54,769 nt of DNA, taken from contig JAFYMP010000022.1 in the NCBI GenBank assembly GCA_017556585.1, forward strand, positions 1 to 54,769, written 5' to 3'. Below are positions 9,606 to 17,972 of the stretch, piece after piece. Numbering within the stretch: the stretch's first letter is position 1; each line of letters opens with the position of its first letter. The notes under the pieces are model-generated. The model searched no databases and was not told the DNA's origin. It was given only the letters and a program-made list of their open reading frames with translations. A program made the position numbers and the translations under genes. The stretch is from Bacteroidaceae bacterium. GTDB lineage: Bacteria > Bacteroidota > Bacteroidia > Bacteroidales > Bacteroidaceae.

Positions 9606-10154
9606 ATGGGTAGGTTAGGTACATATAAAGTTGAACTGAAAGGGCTGAAAGAGGCATCTGCAACATATAATTGGGTTGTAGGAAATGACTTTTTTGCTTT
9701 AGTAGAGGGAGAAGATGTACAGAAAGGTAACGTTAATGTTCAGTTAACAGTTACTAAAGAAGCCAGCCTGTTTAATCTGGATTTTGAATTGGAAGGTAAT
9801 GCTATTGTAAGTTGTGACCGTTGTCTTGATGATTTGTCACTTCCAATAGAGACTACCGGAAATTTAAAAATCAAGTTGGGTGAAGATTTTGACGATGATG
9901 GCGAAATTTTAATTGTGCCGGAAGAAGACGGAACAGTGAATGTAGCTTGGTATATCTATGAATTCATAGTATTATCGTTGCCTTTAAAGAAAGTTCACGC
10001 ACCTGGTAAGTGTAATAGGGAGATGATGAGCAAACTAAGTGAACATCTTATAGACGAGGTAGCAGACGATTCTGAAGATTCAGGTATGGAATCGGGAGAA
10101 ATAGACCCACGTTGGAATGAATTGAAGAAAATAATAGAAATAAATAACGATTAA
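9606..10154 (+). CDS. yceD: YceD family (DUF177) protein
   Basis: DUF177/YceD protein, conserved next to rpmF in many bacteria and implicated in 23S rRNA or large-subunit maturation. Seen: family block with a Cys pair SCDRCLDDL (about residues 76-84) followed by IET and the acidic C-terminal half ending DPRWNELKKI. The L32 gene follows after 12 bases, the classical yceD-rpmF pairing, which strongly supports the call. Length 182. Confidence 0.9.
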   Translation: MGRLGTYKVELKGLKEASATYNWVVGNDFFALVEGEDVQKGNVNVQLTVTKEASLFNLDFELEGNAIVSCDRCLDDLSLPIETTGNLKIKLGEDFDDDGEILIVPEEDGTVNVAWYIYEFIVLSLPLKKVHAPGKCNREMMSKLSEHLIDEVADDSEDSGMESGEIDPRWNELKKIIEINND

Positions 10155-10166
10155 AAATTAAGTAAG

Positions 10167-10355
10167 ATGGCACATCCTAAAAGAAGGCAGTCTAAAACAA
10201 GAACAGCTAAGAGAAGAACTCATGACAAGGCAGTTGCTCCTACATTGGCTATTTGTCCAAACTGCGGCGCTTGGCACGTTTATCACACAGTATGCGGTGA
10301 GTGCGGTTATTACAGAGGTAAATTAGCAGTTGTAAAAGAAGCTGCAGCTGAATAA
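10167..10355 (+). CDS. rpmF: 50S ribosomal protein L32
   Basis: Small zinc-ribbon protein of the large ribosomal subunit. Seen: MAHPKRRQSK start, basic N-terminus and four cysteines spaced CxxC...CxxC (C30, C33, C43, C46), so this is the zinc-binding (C+) version rather than a Cys-free paralogue. 62 residues. A strong terminator follows. Confidence 0.98.
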   Translation: MAHPKRRQSKTRTAKRRTHDKAVAPTLAICPNCGAWHVYHTVCGECGYYRGKLAVVKEAAAE

Positions 10356-10367
10356 CGAACTTAAGAG

Positions 10368-10397
10368 AACGCATCTCAAACGGATGCGTTTTTTTTC
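10368..10397 (+). terminator. intrinsic terminator after rpmF
   Basis: 8-bp stem AACGCATC / GATGCGTT (10368-10375 with 10383-10390), 7-base loop, and an eight-T run from 10389. It separates yceD-rpmF from era. Confidence 0.9.
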
Positions 10398-10420
10398 GAT
10401 TTATACAAAAACCCTTACTT

Positions 10421-11302
10421 ATGCATAAAGCCGGTTTCGTAAACATAGTAGGTAATCCTAACGTAGGTAAATCAACATTGATGAATCTATTGGTAGGAGA
10501 ACATATCTCTATTGCCACATTCAAGGCGCAAACTACTCGCCACAGAATAATGGGTATAGTGAATACCGAGGATTCGCAGATTGTATTCTCGGACACACCC
10601 GGTGTGCTAAAACCGAATTATAAACTGCAAGAGTCTATGTTGGCGTTCTCGGAATCGGCATTGGTCGATGCCGACGTCTTGATATATATGACAGACGTAG
10701 TAGAAAAGTTCGACAAGAATCAAGAGTTTTTGGATAAGGTTTCAAAACTGAAGGTTCCTGTATTGGTTGTTATCAACAAAATAGATTTAACCAACCAAGA
10801 ATCGTTAGTACAGTTGGTAGAGGCTTGGCATGAACGACTCCCGGAAGCAGAAATAATTCCTGTGTCGGCTACAAATAAGTTCAATGCCGACATTCTGTTA
10901 AAGCGAATCAACGAACTGTTACCTCCATCGCCTCCGTATTTTGACAAAGACCAGTTAACAGATAAACCGGCGCGTTTCTTTGTATCGGAAATAGTTAGAG
11001 AGAAGATTCTTCTGAATTACGACAAAGAGGTTCCTTATTCAGTAGAAGTTACAGTAGATCAGTTTAAGGAGAATAAATCCAGAATCTTGATAAGTTGTGT
11101 TATTTATGTGGAACGTGAATCGCAGAAAGGCATACTTATTGGACACGAAGGTTCTGCCTTGAAAAAGGTTGCTGTAGAGGCTCGCAAGGATTTGGAAAAG
11201 TTCTTTGGTAAGAAGATCTTTATGGAGATATTGGTAAAAGTTGATAAGGATTGGCGTAGTTCGTCAAGAGAATTAAGAAACTTTGGTTATAAGCAAGATT
11301 AA
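10421..11302 (+). CDS. era: GTPase Era
   Basis: Ras-like GTPase with a KH domain that binds 16S rRNA and helps assemble the 30S subunit. Seen: G1 GNPNVGKST (about residues 11-19), G3 DTPG, G4 NKID, G5 SAT, then the C-terminal KH region with GHEGSALKK (GxxG loop) and KVDKDWR. Length 293 is standard. It is followed 20 bases later by der, another ribosome-assembly GTPase; the two are probably co-transcribed. Confidence 0.97.
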   Translation: MHKAGFVNIVGNPNVGKSTLMNLLVGEHISIATFKAQTTRHRIMGIVNTEDSQIVFSDTPGVLKPNYKLQESMLAFSESALVDADVLIYMTDVVEKFDKNQEFLDKVSKLKVPVLVVINKIDLTNQESLVQLVEAWHERLPEAEIIPVSATNKFNADILLKRINELLPPSPPYFDKDQLTDKPARFFVSEIVREKILLNYDKEVPYSVEVTVDQFKENKSRILISCVIYVERESQKGILIGHEGSALKKVAVEARKDLEKFFGKKIFMEILVKVDKDWRSSSRELRNFGYKQD

Positions 11303-11322
11303 CTCTTATAAATATTATCAGT

Positions 11323-12636
11323 ATGAGTAACCTGGTAGCAATAGTAGGACGTCCCAATGTGGGAAAATCCACTCTCTTCAATCGTCTGACTCAGACTCGT
11401 CAGGCTATTGTTGATGATGAAGCCGGAACAACCCGCGACAGACAGTATGGAAAGTGCGAATGGGGTGAAGCCCAATTCTCAATAGTAGATACAGGTGGTT
11501 GGGTAGTGAATTCTGATGACGTATTTGAAGAAGAGATACGCAAGCAGGTTGTCATAGCTATAGAAGAGGCTGATGTTATTCTGTTTCTGGTAGATATAAA
11601 GACAGGTATTACCGATTTAGATTTGGCAGTAGCAGATATCCTGCGTCGTGCTAAGACTCCGGTTGTATTGGTAGCCAACAAGATGGATACTTTTGAATTG
11701 CAATATGCTGCGGCAGAGTTCTATTCATTGGGCTTAGGCGATCCTATGACAATATCATCGGCAAACGGAACAGGTACAGGCGATTTGCTTGACTTGGTGG
11801 TATCGAAACTTCCTAAACAGACACAGGTGGTTTTAGAAGATGATATACCAAGATTTGCAGTTGTTGGTCGTCCAAATGTAGGTAAGAGTTCAATAGTAAA
11901 TGCGTTTATTGGTGAAGACAGAAATATTGTTACCGATATAGCAGGTACTACTCGAGATTCTGTTTATACCCGTTACGATAAGTTTGGCTTTGATTTCTAT
12001 TTGGTAGATACTGCCGGTATAAGAAAGAAGAATAAGGTAGAAGACGATTTGGAGTTCTATTCTGTGATGCGTTCTATTCGTGCCATAGAAAATTCTGATG
12101 TCTGTATCTTGATGCTCGATGCAACTCGTGGTATAGAGAGTCAGGATATGAACATTGTGTCGTTGGTAGTAAAGAACCAAAAAGGTTTGGTGGTTGTAGT
12201 CAACAAATGGGATTTAATAGAGGATCGTTGTGCTAAAGTGATGAAGAACTACGAAGATGCTATTCGTTCACGTTTGGCTCCGTTTACAGATTTCCCTATA
12301 ATCTTTACTTCTGCAATATCAAAGCAGAGAATCTTAAAGGTTCTGGAGTGTGCAAAAGAGACCTATATGCATAAAACAGCGCGTGTCTCTACAGCCAAAC
12401 TAAATGCAGAAATGTTGCCGCTTATAGAGGCGTATCCTCCACCATCAATGAAGGGTAAATATATTAAAATCAAGTATTGTACTCAGTTGCAAGGGCCGTC
12501 AATTCCGTCGTTTGTGTTCTTTGCAAACCTGCCACAGTATGTGAAAGATCCGTATAAGCGTTTTCTGGAGAATAAAATCAGAGAGAAGTGGAATTTCTCC
12601 GGAACTCCTATAAATATCTTTATAAGACAGAAGTAG
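11323..12636 (+). CDS. der: ribosome-assembly GTPase Der (EngA)
   Basis: Tandem-domain GTPase for 50S subunit maturation. Seen: two complete GTPase domains, G1 GRPNVGKST at about residue 8 and GRPNVGKSS at about residue 182, each with DTGG/DTAG, NKMD/NKWD and TTRD switch motifs, then a C-terminal KH-like domain from about residue 350. Length 437 is standard. It converges with the minus-strand protease gene and shares a bidirectional terminator with it. Confidence 0.97.
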   Translation: MSNLVAIVGRPNVGKSTLFNRLTQTRQAIVDDEAGTTRDRQYGKCEWGEAQFSIVDTGGWVVNSDDVFEEEIRKQVVIAIEEADVILFLVDIKTGITDLDLAVADILRRAKTPVVLVANKMDTFELQYAAAEFYSLGLGDPMTISSANGTGTGDLLDLVVSKLPKQTQVVLEDDIPRFAVVGRPNVGKSSIVNAFIGEDRNIVTDIAGTTRDSVYTRYDKFGFDFYLVDTAGIRKKNKVEDDLEFYSVMRSIRAIENSDVCILMLDATRGIESQDMNIVSLVVKNQKGLVVVVNKWDLIEDRCAKVMKNYEDAIRSRLAPFTDFPIIFTSAISKQRILKVLECAKETYMHKTARVSTAKLNAEMLPLIEAYPPPSMKGKYIKIKYCTQLQGPSIPSFVFFANLPQYVKDPYKRFLENKIREKWNFSGTPINIFIRQK

Positions 12637-12655
12637 TGAACTTTATATAAAAATG

Positions 12656-12689
12656 AAAGGATAGCAGTTGGTTGTAATTGCTATCCTTT
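12656..12689. terminator. bidirectional terminator between der and the M6-like protease
   Basis: Perfect 11-bp stem AAAGGATAGCA / TGCTATCCTTT (12656-12666 with 12679-12689) that can extend by three more pairs into the loop. T-rich tails lie on both sides, so it can serve both converging genes. Confidence 0.85.
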
Positions 12690-12694
12690 ATTTG

Positions 12695-14551
12695 TTAGTT
12701 TGTTATTTTGATTACTCTATTATTGTAGCGCAACAGGTAAATACCCTTTTCCGGCAGTGTGATGTTTGTTGGCGTGCCCGGTTGTAGTGTGACGCTCTCT
12801 ACTATTTTGCCTGTTACTGCATATAGCACAGCTTTTGTCTCTGTATCTGAATTCAACTGAATTTTATTATCCCATATTGAATAAGAGAGACCGTTGTCAG
12901 TAACCAAGTTTGGCTGTAATACAGATGTCTCTGTTCTGTCTATTATGGAGAATGTGGTTATTCCATTACTATATTTTATGTTCTTTATAGGAATGTTAAT
13001 AGGTATTCCGCATCCTGTAATAGATTGTGGAGTGCTGTATAACGTTAGACTGTCATTACCGTTGTAAGGGAATAAATCACCTTGTTTGGTAAAATCACTA
13101 TAATCGTTGTCGGCAGCAATTACTTTGTATCTCTGTTCATTTGAATTGTTGTTAACTGCATTGTTTTTCCATACACTTCTATTGTAATCTACCGATGTTA
13201 TGAGCAAACCCTCTGCAGGTTGGTATTGATACCATCCCTCTTTATTGTGCGTTTCTAATAGTATGTAACTTAACTTTTCATCGCTTGGCAGTAGATATGC
13301 AATTTGTGCTGTGTCGATGGCCGGCAGTGAATATTCACCAGGAGATGTTATTTCAACTACATCCATCCATCCCAGAGAATATCTCTCCAAAGCTGTGTAA
13401 CCTACAGGAGTGAAACCAAAGTTATCATAACAGCCATAGTCCATTACGCTCCATTCTCTAAATGTTGATGCGCTACCTCCCGAACTGGCGTTTGTGGGGT
13501 AGAAATCAGGCAATCCTAAAATGTGGGAGAATTCGTGGCAGAAGGTTCCTATGCCGTCTATCTGTTGCGTATGTTCTTCTATAAATAATTCAGAAGAACA
13601 GGCATATCTTCCGGTCCAATAATTGCCTAACTGAGTCTCCATGAACCACTGATGCGGCCAAATGGTATAAGGGTCGGCACCGGTGTAGTTTTCTCCCTTG
13701 CCTGCATAAATTACATAGATAAAGTCTATCTCCATATCGTTGTCGTTGTCATATTTGGAGAAATCTACCTGTCCGCTGCTATATACTTTTTTTATAATCT
13801 CCTTTACCATCTCTGCTGCATAAACTTCATCGTGCCCATGCGAATCGTTTTGCCCGTAGTAGGCATAACCGTTATTGGCTGTTATGGGGCCTATTACATC
13901 GAATGTAGGTGTAAATTGTCCAAAAGATTGTGATTCAAAATAGTCTCTGGCGCTACCGTAAGCACCAGGCATTAACTGATTGTTTATCAATATGGAATCT
14001 TTATAACCTTTCTGATTCAGTATATTATTGAATTTTTCTCTTATTTCGTTATTCTCAAGTGAGAATGATCTGTCGGGAAAATCTACAAGCAAAACCAGAC
14101 CGTTAACATGACCCTTTGTAGGGAATGATGTGGTGGAATATATTCCCTGTCCATGAATTGAAACCTTTGTTTGGGGTGTAGAAGTGTTGATGCCAGAATC
14201 TGACTGCACCAAATCTACTAAACGCTTTTGGTCTATTCCGTTTAGGAACTTTATTTCGCTTTGAATTCTGTCTGCCGTGTTGTGGGCTATTCTGTTGCTT
14301 GCTGCTATTTTACCTTCTCTATCTTCAATGGCATAATACCAGGTATTTGTACTATCGGCAGCGACCATTATGCCATCTGTGGTTGTGGTGTAATGGCATT
14401 TTTCATTTCCTACTAATATAACTTCAAGCATAGAACCATCCGGCTGGTGAACGGTTATAACATTGCGTCTGGCGGGAGCAGCATTTGCTATTACAAACCA
14501 GAAAATGGTTAGTAGCAGTGTGAATAGCTTGTGATTATAATTAGAGTACAT
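12695..14551 (-). CDS. M6-like secreted metalloprotease with T9SS sorting domain
   Basis: Predicted zinc protease exported by type IX secretion. Seen: signal peptide (about residues 1-25), propeptide-like region, protease core with HEFSH at 339-343 continuing to Asp349 in the HExxHxxGxxD pattern, and a downstream SVMDYG (Met370) resembling a Met-turn. The GSARDYFESQSFG block at about 199 is typical of M6-domain proteins. The last ~75 residues form a small beta-rich domain ending KGIYLLRYNNRVIKITN, matching the T9SS type A C-terminal sorting domain, which is removed by PorU during export. The gene follows lptB after 11 bases. The combination with porQ, porU and porV in this window supports surface secretion. 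Substrate unknown. Confidence 0.86.
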   Translation of the reverse strand: MYSNYNHKLFTLLLTIFWFVIANAAPARRNVITVHQPDGSMLEVILVGNEKCHYTTTTDGIMVAADSTNTWYYAIEDREGKIAASNRIAHNTADRIQSEIKFLNGIDQKRLVDLVQSDSGINTSTPQTKVSIHGQGIYSTTSFPTKGHVNGLVLLVDFPDRSFSLENNEIREKFNNILNQKGYKDSILINNQLMPGAYGSARDYFESQSFGQFTPTFDVIGPITANNGYAYYGQNDSHGHDEVYAAEMVKEIIKKVYSSGQVDFSKYDNDNDMEIDFIYVIYAGKGENYTGADPYTIWPHQWFMETQLGNYWTGRYACSSELFIEEHTQQIDGIGTFCHEFSHILGLPDFYPTNASSGGSASTFREWSVMDYGCYDNFGFTPVGYTALERYSLGWMDVVEITSPGEYSLPAIDTAQIAYLLPSDEKLSYILLETHNKEGWYQYQPAEGLLITSVDYNRSVWKNNAVNNNSNEQRYKVIAADNDYSDFTKQGDLFPYNGNDSLTLYSTPQSITGCGIPINIPIKNIKYSNGITTFSIIDRTETSVLQPNLVTDNGLSYSIWDNKIQLNSDTETKAVLYAVTGKIVESVTLQPGTPTNITLPEKGIYLLRYNNRVIKITN

Positions 14552-14562
14552 GTATGTATAGT

Positions 14563-15330
14563 TTAGGTTTGGAAAACTTTCTTTTTTAACTCAAAGCTCT
14601 TGCTCAGGTATTTTTCTCTAACAATAGGATTGGCAGCAAGCTCTTCCGGTGTACCCTGGAAGAGTATTCTACCTTCAAACAACAGATATGCTCGGTCTGT
14701 AATACTTAAAGTTTCGTGTACATTGTGGTCGGTAATTAAAATACCAATGTTTTTGTCTTTTAGCTTCCAAACTATCTGCTGAATATCTTCTACTGCAATA
14801 GGATCTACTCCTGCAAAAGGTTCGTCCAGCATGATGAACTTTGGTTCAATAGCTAAACAACGTGCTATTTCAGTACGTCTTCTTTCGCCTCCTGAAAGAC
14901 GGTCACCCAGATTCTTTCTAACCTTTTGTAAACTGAATTCCTCTATCAGACTCTCTAACTTCTCTTTTTGGTAATCGTATGGTTTACCGGTAAGTTCAAG
15001 TACAGACATAATGTTGTCTTCTACGCTCATCTTGCGGAAAACACTGGCCTCTTGTGCCAAATATCCAATGCCTTTACGAGCGCGCTTGTAAACGGGGTAA
15101 GTGGTAATATCTTCGTCGTTCAGATAGATATGTCCTTCGTTAGGAGTAATAAAACCTGTTGTCATATAGAATGATGTGGTTTTACCTGCTCCGTTAGGGC
15201 CTAACAAACCTACTATCTCTCCCTGTTTTACATCTATGGATACATGATTCACTACGGTACGTTTACCATATCGTTTAACAAGGTTTTCAGTTCTAAGAAC
15301 CATCTTTTCGTTGTTATCTGCAGAATCCAT
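14563..15330 (-). CDS. lptB: LPS export ABC transporter ATP-binding protein LptB
   Basis: ATPase of the LptB2FGC transporter that extracts lipopolysaccharide from the inner membrane. Seen: Walker [10 protein letters not shown]-loop region [12 protein letters not shown], signature LSGGERRR and Walker [14 protein letters not shown], all in the LptB-specific form. The reading frame runs to 15414, but a -7 promoter element (TACCTTTG, minus strand, 15373-15380) lies within it and homologues start near [16 protein letters not shown] 15330 (255 residues) is therefore used; ATG 15303 is an alternative. The first gene of a two-gene unit with the secreted protease. Confidence 0.93.
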   Translation of the reverse strand: MDSADNNEKMVLRTENLVKRYGKRTVVNHVSIDVKQGEIVGLLGPNGAGKTTSFYMTTGFITPNEGHIYLNDEDITTYPVYKRARKGIGYLAQEASVFRKMSVEDNIMSVLELTGKPYDYQKEKLESLIEEFSLQKVRKNLGDRLSGGERRRTEIARCLAIEPKFIMLDEPFAGVDPIAVEDIQQIVWKLKDKNIGILITDHNVHETLSITDRAYLLFEGRILFQGTPEELAANPIVREKYLSKSFELKKKVFQT

Positions 15331-15372
15331 TATTTTGTCTGTTATATAATCTGAAATCAATATCAAGTTATA

Positions 15373-15380
15373 CAAAGGTA
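15373..15380 (-). promoter_or_regulatory. -7 element for lptB
   Basis: Minus-strand TACCTTTG, an exact TAnnTTTG match, about 43 bases upstream of the chosen lptB ATG. There is no TTTG at the right -33 distance (nearest is 31 bases away), so the upstream box is uncertain. Confidence 0.45.
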
Positions 15381-15467
15381 TAACAAAGAAACGAAAGTGT
15401 ACGTTAAATAACAAAAAAATGTTGAAAGGTAATTTGGGGTAAAAAGAAAATTTATAGGTGAATTTAT

Positions 15468-15495
15468 TTTGCGTACAAAAAAAATATTACTTTTG
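15468..15495 (+). promoter_or_regulatory. promoter of the propeller lipoprotein pair
   Basis: TTTG at 15468-15471 and TACTTTTG at 15488-15495; the spacer of 16 is shorter than usual, but the -7 box is consensus. It lies 63 bases before the first lipoprotein start, divergent from lptB. Confidence 0.45.
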
Positions 15496-15557
15496 CTCCT
15501 ATAAAGAGAATGAAAGAAGTATTTTGCTAAACAAATAATAACAAAAGGAATAATAAT

Positions 15558-16709
15558 ATGAAGGTTGGAAAGTTGCTGATTGTCATTGCGCTTGCTGTTT
15601 GGTGTGGCTGTACAAATAAGAACCAAACAGCAGAAACTATTGTTGTTAATTTAGAAACGGCTACTGAAAATATCAATTGGGCTGCCGTTCTTGATACTAC
15701 CTATTTTAAGGCAATAACATTAGAAACCACTGATGATTGTTTAATAGGTGAAGTTTTGAAAATAATCTATGAAGACGATATGTTGATAGTGGCCGATAAT
15801 ATGTCACATAGTGTATTCTTTTTCAATACGGAAGGAAAGTTTCTTAATAGCATCTGTAAAATAGGACGAGGTCCTGATGAGTATTTTGAGCTGACAGACA
15901 TAAGTGTAAGAGATGGTAAGGTGTGGTTACTTGATAATATCTCTTGTAAAGTACTTTGCTATGATTATACCGGTAAAATGCTACATAAGTTTGAAACTCA
16001 AGGCGGTGTAAGCATTCAGGCTCTGAAAAATAGTATTCTTATAGGTGATGTTTGGGGCGGTGTAGCTGCCGGTGGTCCTTATCTGCTTTCTGAATTTGAT
16101 TTTGAGGGTAATCAATTAGGAAGAGCTTTTGAATATTCTGAAAGTGACGAAAATAGAGATAGCGGCGATTGGCAACCGTTTGCCGGAGCTGATGATAGGG
16201 GAAGTGACTTCTTGTTGGTCTCAAAAAACGAAGTTTGGCATTACGAAAAAGGAAAGGAATATTTAAAGTATAAATTTGATCTGGGTGAATATGATATGCC
16301 GGATAAATATAAGATAGAAGGTGCAGAATACATATTGAAAAATAGACTGCACAAACAGTATGGTTTGGGCGTAACCAATTTGTGGGAAAGTAGCAAATAC
16401 AGATTTGCCGATATACATATACAAGGTGATAAATATCTCTGTATCTTGGATAAAAAGAATAATGATATAATCTCATTTTCTAAATCAAAATATCTAAATG
16501 TTTTTGATGTGTCGCCGGGAACAATAATCAGAACTGATGGTGATTATCTGTTGTCTTACCGCAGTGGAATTGAGTTATATCAACTTCGTGAATACATCTG
16601 GAAGGTGAATCCCGAAAATATAAAGGGTAAGGAAATTGATTTATACAACATAAGTCAAGGACTCTCTGCAGATGATAATGGTGTGGTACTGATGATGAAA
16701 TTTAAATAA
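15558..16709 (+). CDS. 6-bladed beta-propeller lipoprotein
   Basis: Predicted lipoprotein of the Bacteroidota 6-bladed beta-propeller family; function not known. Seen: signal peptide with a lipobox ending at Cys18 (WCGC), then the family opening block FKAITLETTDDCLIGEV, and repeated blade motifs such as DDMLIVAD, FFFNTEGKFL, IGRGPDEYFELTDISV and VWLLDN. GRGPDEY is the hallmark turn. Length 383 fits one propeller. Relatives often sit near outer-membrane nutrient uptake genes, but none is present here. A paralogue follows after seven bases. Confidence 0.82.
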   Translation: MKVGKLLIVIALAVWCGCTNKNQTAETIVVNLETATENINWAAVLDTTYFKAITLETTDDCLIGEVLKIIYEDDMLIVADNMSHSVFFFNTEGKFLNSICKIGRGPDEYFELTDISVRDGKVWLLDNISCKVLCYDYTGKMLHKFETQGGVSIQALKNSILIGDVWGGVAAGGPYLLSEFDFEGNQLGRAFEYSESDENRDSGDWQPFAGADDRGSDFLLVSKNEVWHYEKGKEYLKYKFDLGEYDMPDKYKIEGAEYILKNRLHKQYGLGVTNLWESSKYRFADIHIQGDKYLCILDKKNNDIISFSKSKYLNVFDVSPGTIIRTDGDYLLSYRSGIELYQLREYIWKVNPENIKGKEIDLYNISQGLSADDNGVVLMMKFK

Positions 16710-16716
16710 AGGAAAA

Positions 16717-17805
16717 ATGAAGAAGAATCTGTTTGTGAGTTTAGCATTGTGTGTGCTGGCGTTGGGTTGTATGGAAGAAACTCAGGAAGAGGTAAAAGTT
16801 ATTCCTGCGGCGTTTGAGGAGAATAATTCATCACCTCAGTATAGTGACATGGTTAGCTCTGTAGAATTTATACCCCTTGAAACTACTCAAGCATCTCTTT
16901 TGGGCGATATAGAGCAACTGATAGTTACAGAAGATTATATAGTAGTTTCAGACGATATGGCCGTAAAGTGCTTTGATGCTGATGGTAAATATCTGCATGA
17001 TATAGGCCGTAAAGGACGTGGACATGGTGAATATAACAACTTTACATCTATAAGTTATAGCGGTAATGTGGTCTATGTGTGTGACCAACGTGCTCTTTAT
17101 TCATACGAATTATCTACAGGAAAATTTATAGAGAAAAAGGAGTTTGATGAACCGCATTATAAGGCTTTTGTTGTTGATGGCTATGTTTATTGTTTTAACT
17201 GGATAGATGGTATTAAATTCTATAGCTATCAGTTGAAAGATTTATCGGAAAAGAGACTTATATACGAAAATAACATAAACCCATCTACAGAAGGAAATCT
17301 CTGCTATGCCAATGGTAGTTTAATGTTGGTTGAACCATTTGCCGGTCTCTTCTACAAATTCCAAAATGGAGAGATACTTCCTTTTTTTAAGTACGATATG
17401 GGTAATAAAGCTATGCCGGTGGAGAGATTTACCGGTAAAATGGATTATAGAAATTATAAAGGTATGGCTGGATTTTATCAATTTCCATTTGTGGCAGATG
17501 GATATTTTACTTTCGGTTATACTATAGGAAATGAAATGAGGCTAGCTGTTGTAAATTTGAAAAACGACAAAGTTTTTGATTTTAATAGGATGAACTGGCA
17601 ACGGGAATATAAATTAGAGCCTTATCTTTCTCCTACATATTCCGATGGAAAGTATTTTTATCAGACCAGAAGTGCTCAGCCCCCGGTAGAATATTTTGAT
17701 AATGTTCCGTCCAAATATAGTACATTCAATAGATTGAAAAACGCACAAGCAGACGATAATCCTGTTGTTTGCAAAATACAAATGAATAAAGGATTCCTTA
17801 AGTAA
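16717..17805 (+). CDS. 6-bladed beta-propeller lipoprotein, second of a tandem pair
   Basis: Paralogue of the preceding gene. Seen: lipobox LALGC with Cys18, family opening EFIPLETTQASLLGDIEQL, blade motifs DDMAVKCFDADGKYLHDIG and GRKGRGHGEYNNFTSISY. The two proteins share layout and the LETT...LLG(D/E) signature but are clearly diverged, so the duplication is old. Length 362. Both are predicted to be membrane-anchored and to face the periplasm or the surface. Function unknown. Confidence 0.82.
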   Translation: MKKNLFVSLALCVLALGCMEETQEEVKVIPAAFEENNSSPQYSDMVSSVEFIPLETTQASLLGDIEQLIVTEDYIVVSDDMAVKCFDADGKYLHDIGRKGRGHGEYNNFTSISYSGNVVYVCDQRALYSYELSTGKFIEKKEFDEPHYKAFVVDGYVYCFNWIDGIKFYSYQLKDLSEKRLIYENNINPSTEGNLCYANGSLMLVEPFAGLFYKFQNGEILPFFKYDMGNKAMPVERFTGKMDYRNYKGMAGFYQFPFVADGYFTFGYTIGNEMRLAVVNLKNDKVFDFNRMNWQREYKLEPYLSPTYSDGKYFYQTRSAQPPVEYFDNVPSKYSTFNRLKNAQADDNPVVCKIQMNKGFLK

Positions 17806-17848
17806 TTTGAGAAAATACTGTAAGGTGGGTAATTTGCGAAACATAGGG

Positions 17849-17869
17849 AAATAGTTGACTATTTTTTTG
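17849..17869 (+). terminator. weak terminator after the lipoprotein pair, overlapping the tig promoter
   Basis: 6-bp A/T-rich stem AAATAG / CTATTT with loop TTGA, followed by Ts. Its T-run contributes the TTTG of the next promoter (17866-17869). Confidence 0.45.
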
Positions 17870-17896
17870 TGGTTTGCAATTTATGAACTAATTTTG
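17866..17896 (+). promoter_or_regulatory. promoter of tig-clpP-clpX
   Basis: TTTG at 17866-17869, a 19-base spacer, TAATTTTG at 17889-17896: a full match to the Bacteroidota -33/-7 consensus. It leaves a 5' leader of about 70 bases before tig. Confidence 0.75.
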
Positions 17897-17972
17897 CACC
17901 TTAATAATTGGATGGCTCGTTTAGAGCGCAATTATTGTGTGAAAATAGTAACTTAAACAATTATAAAAAGGA

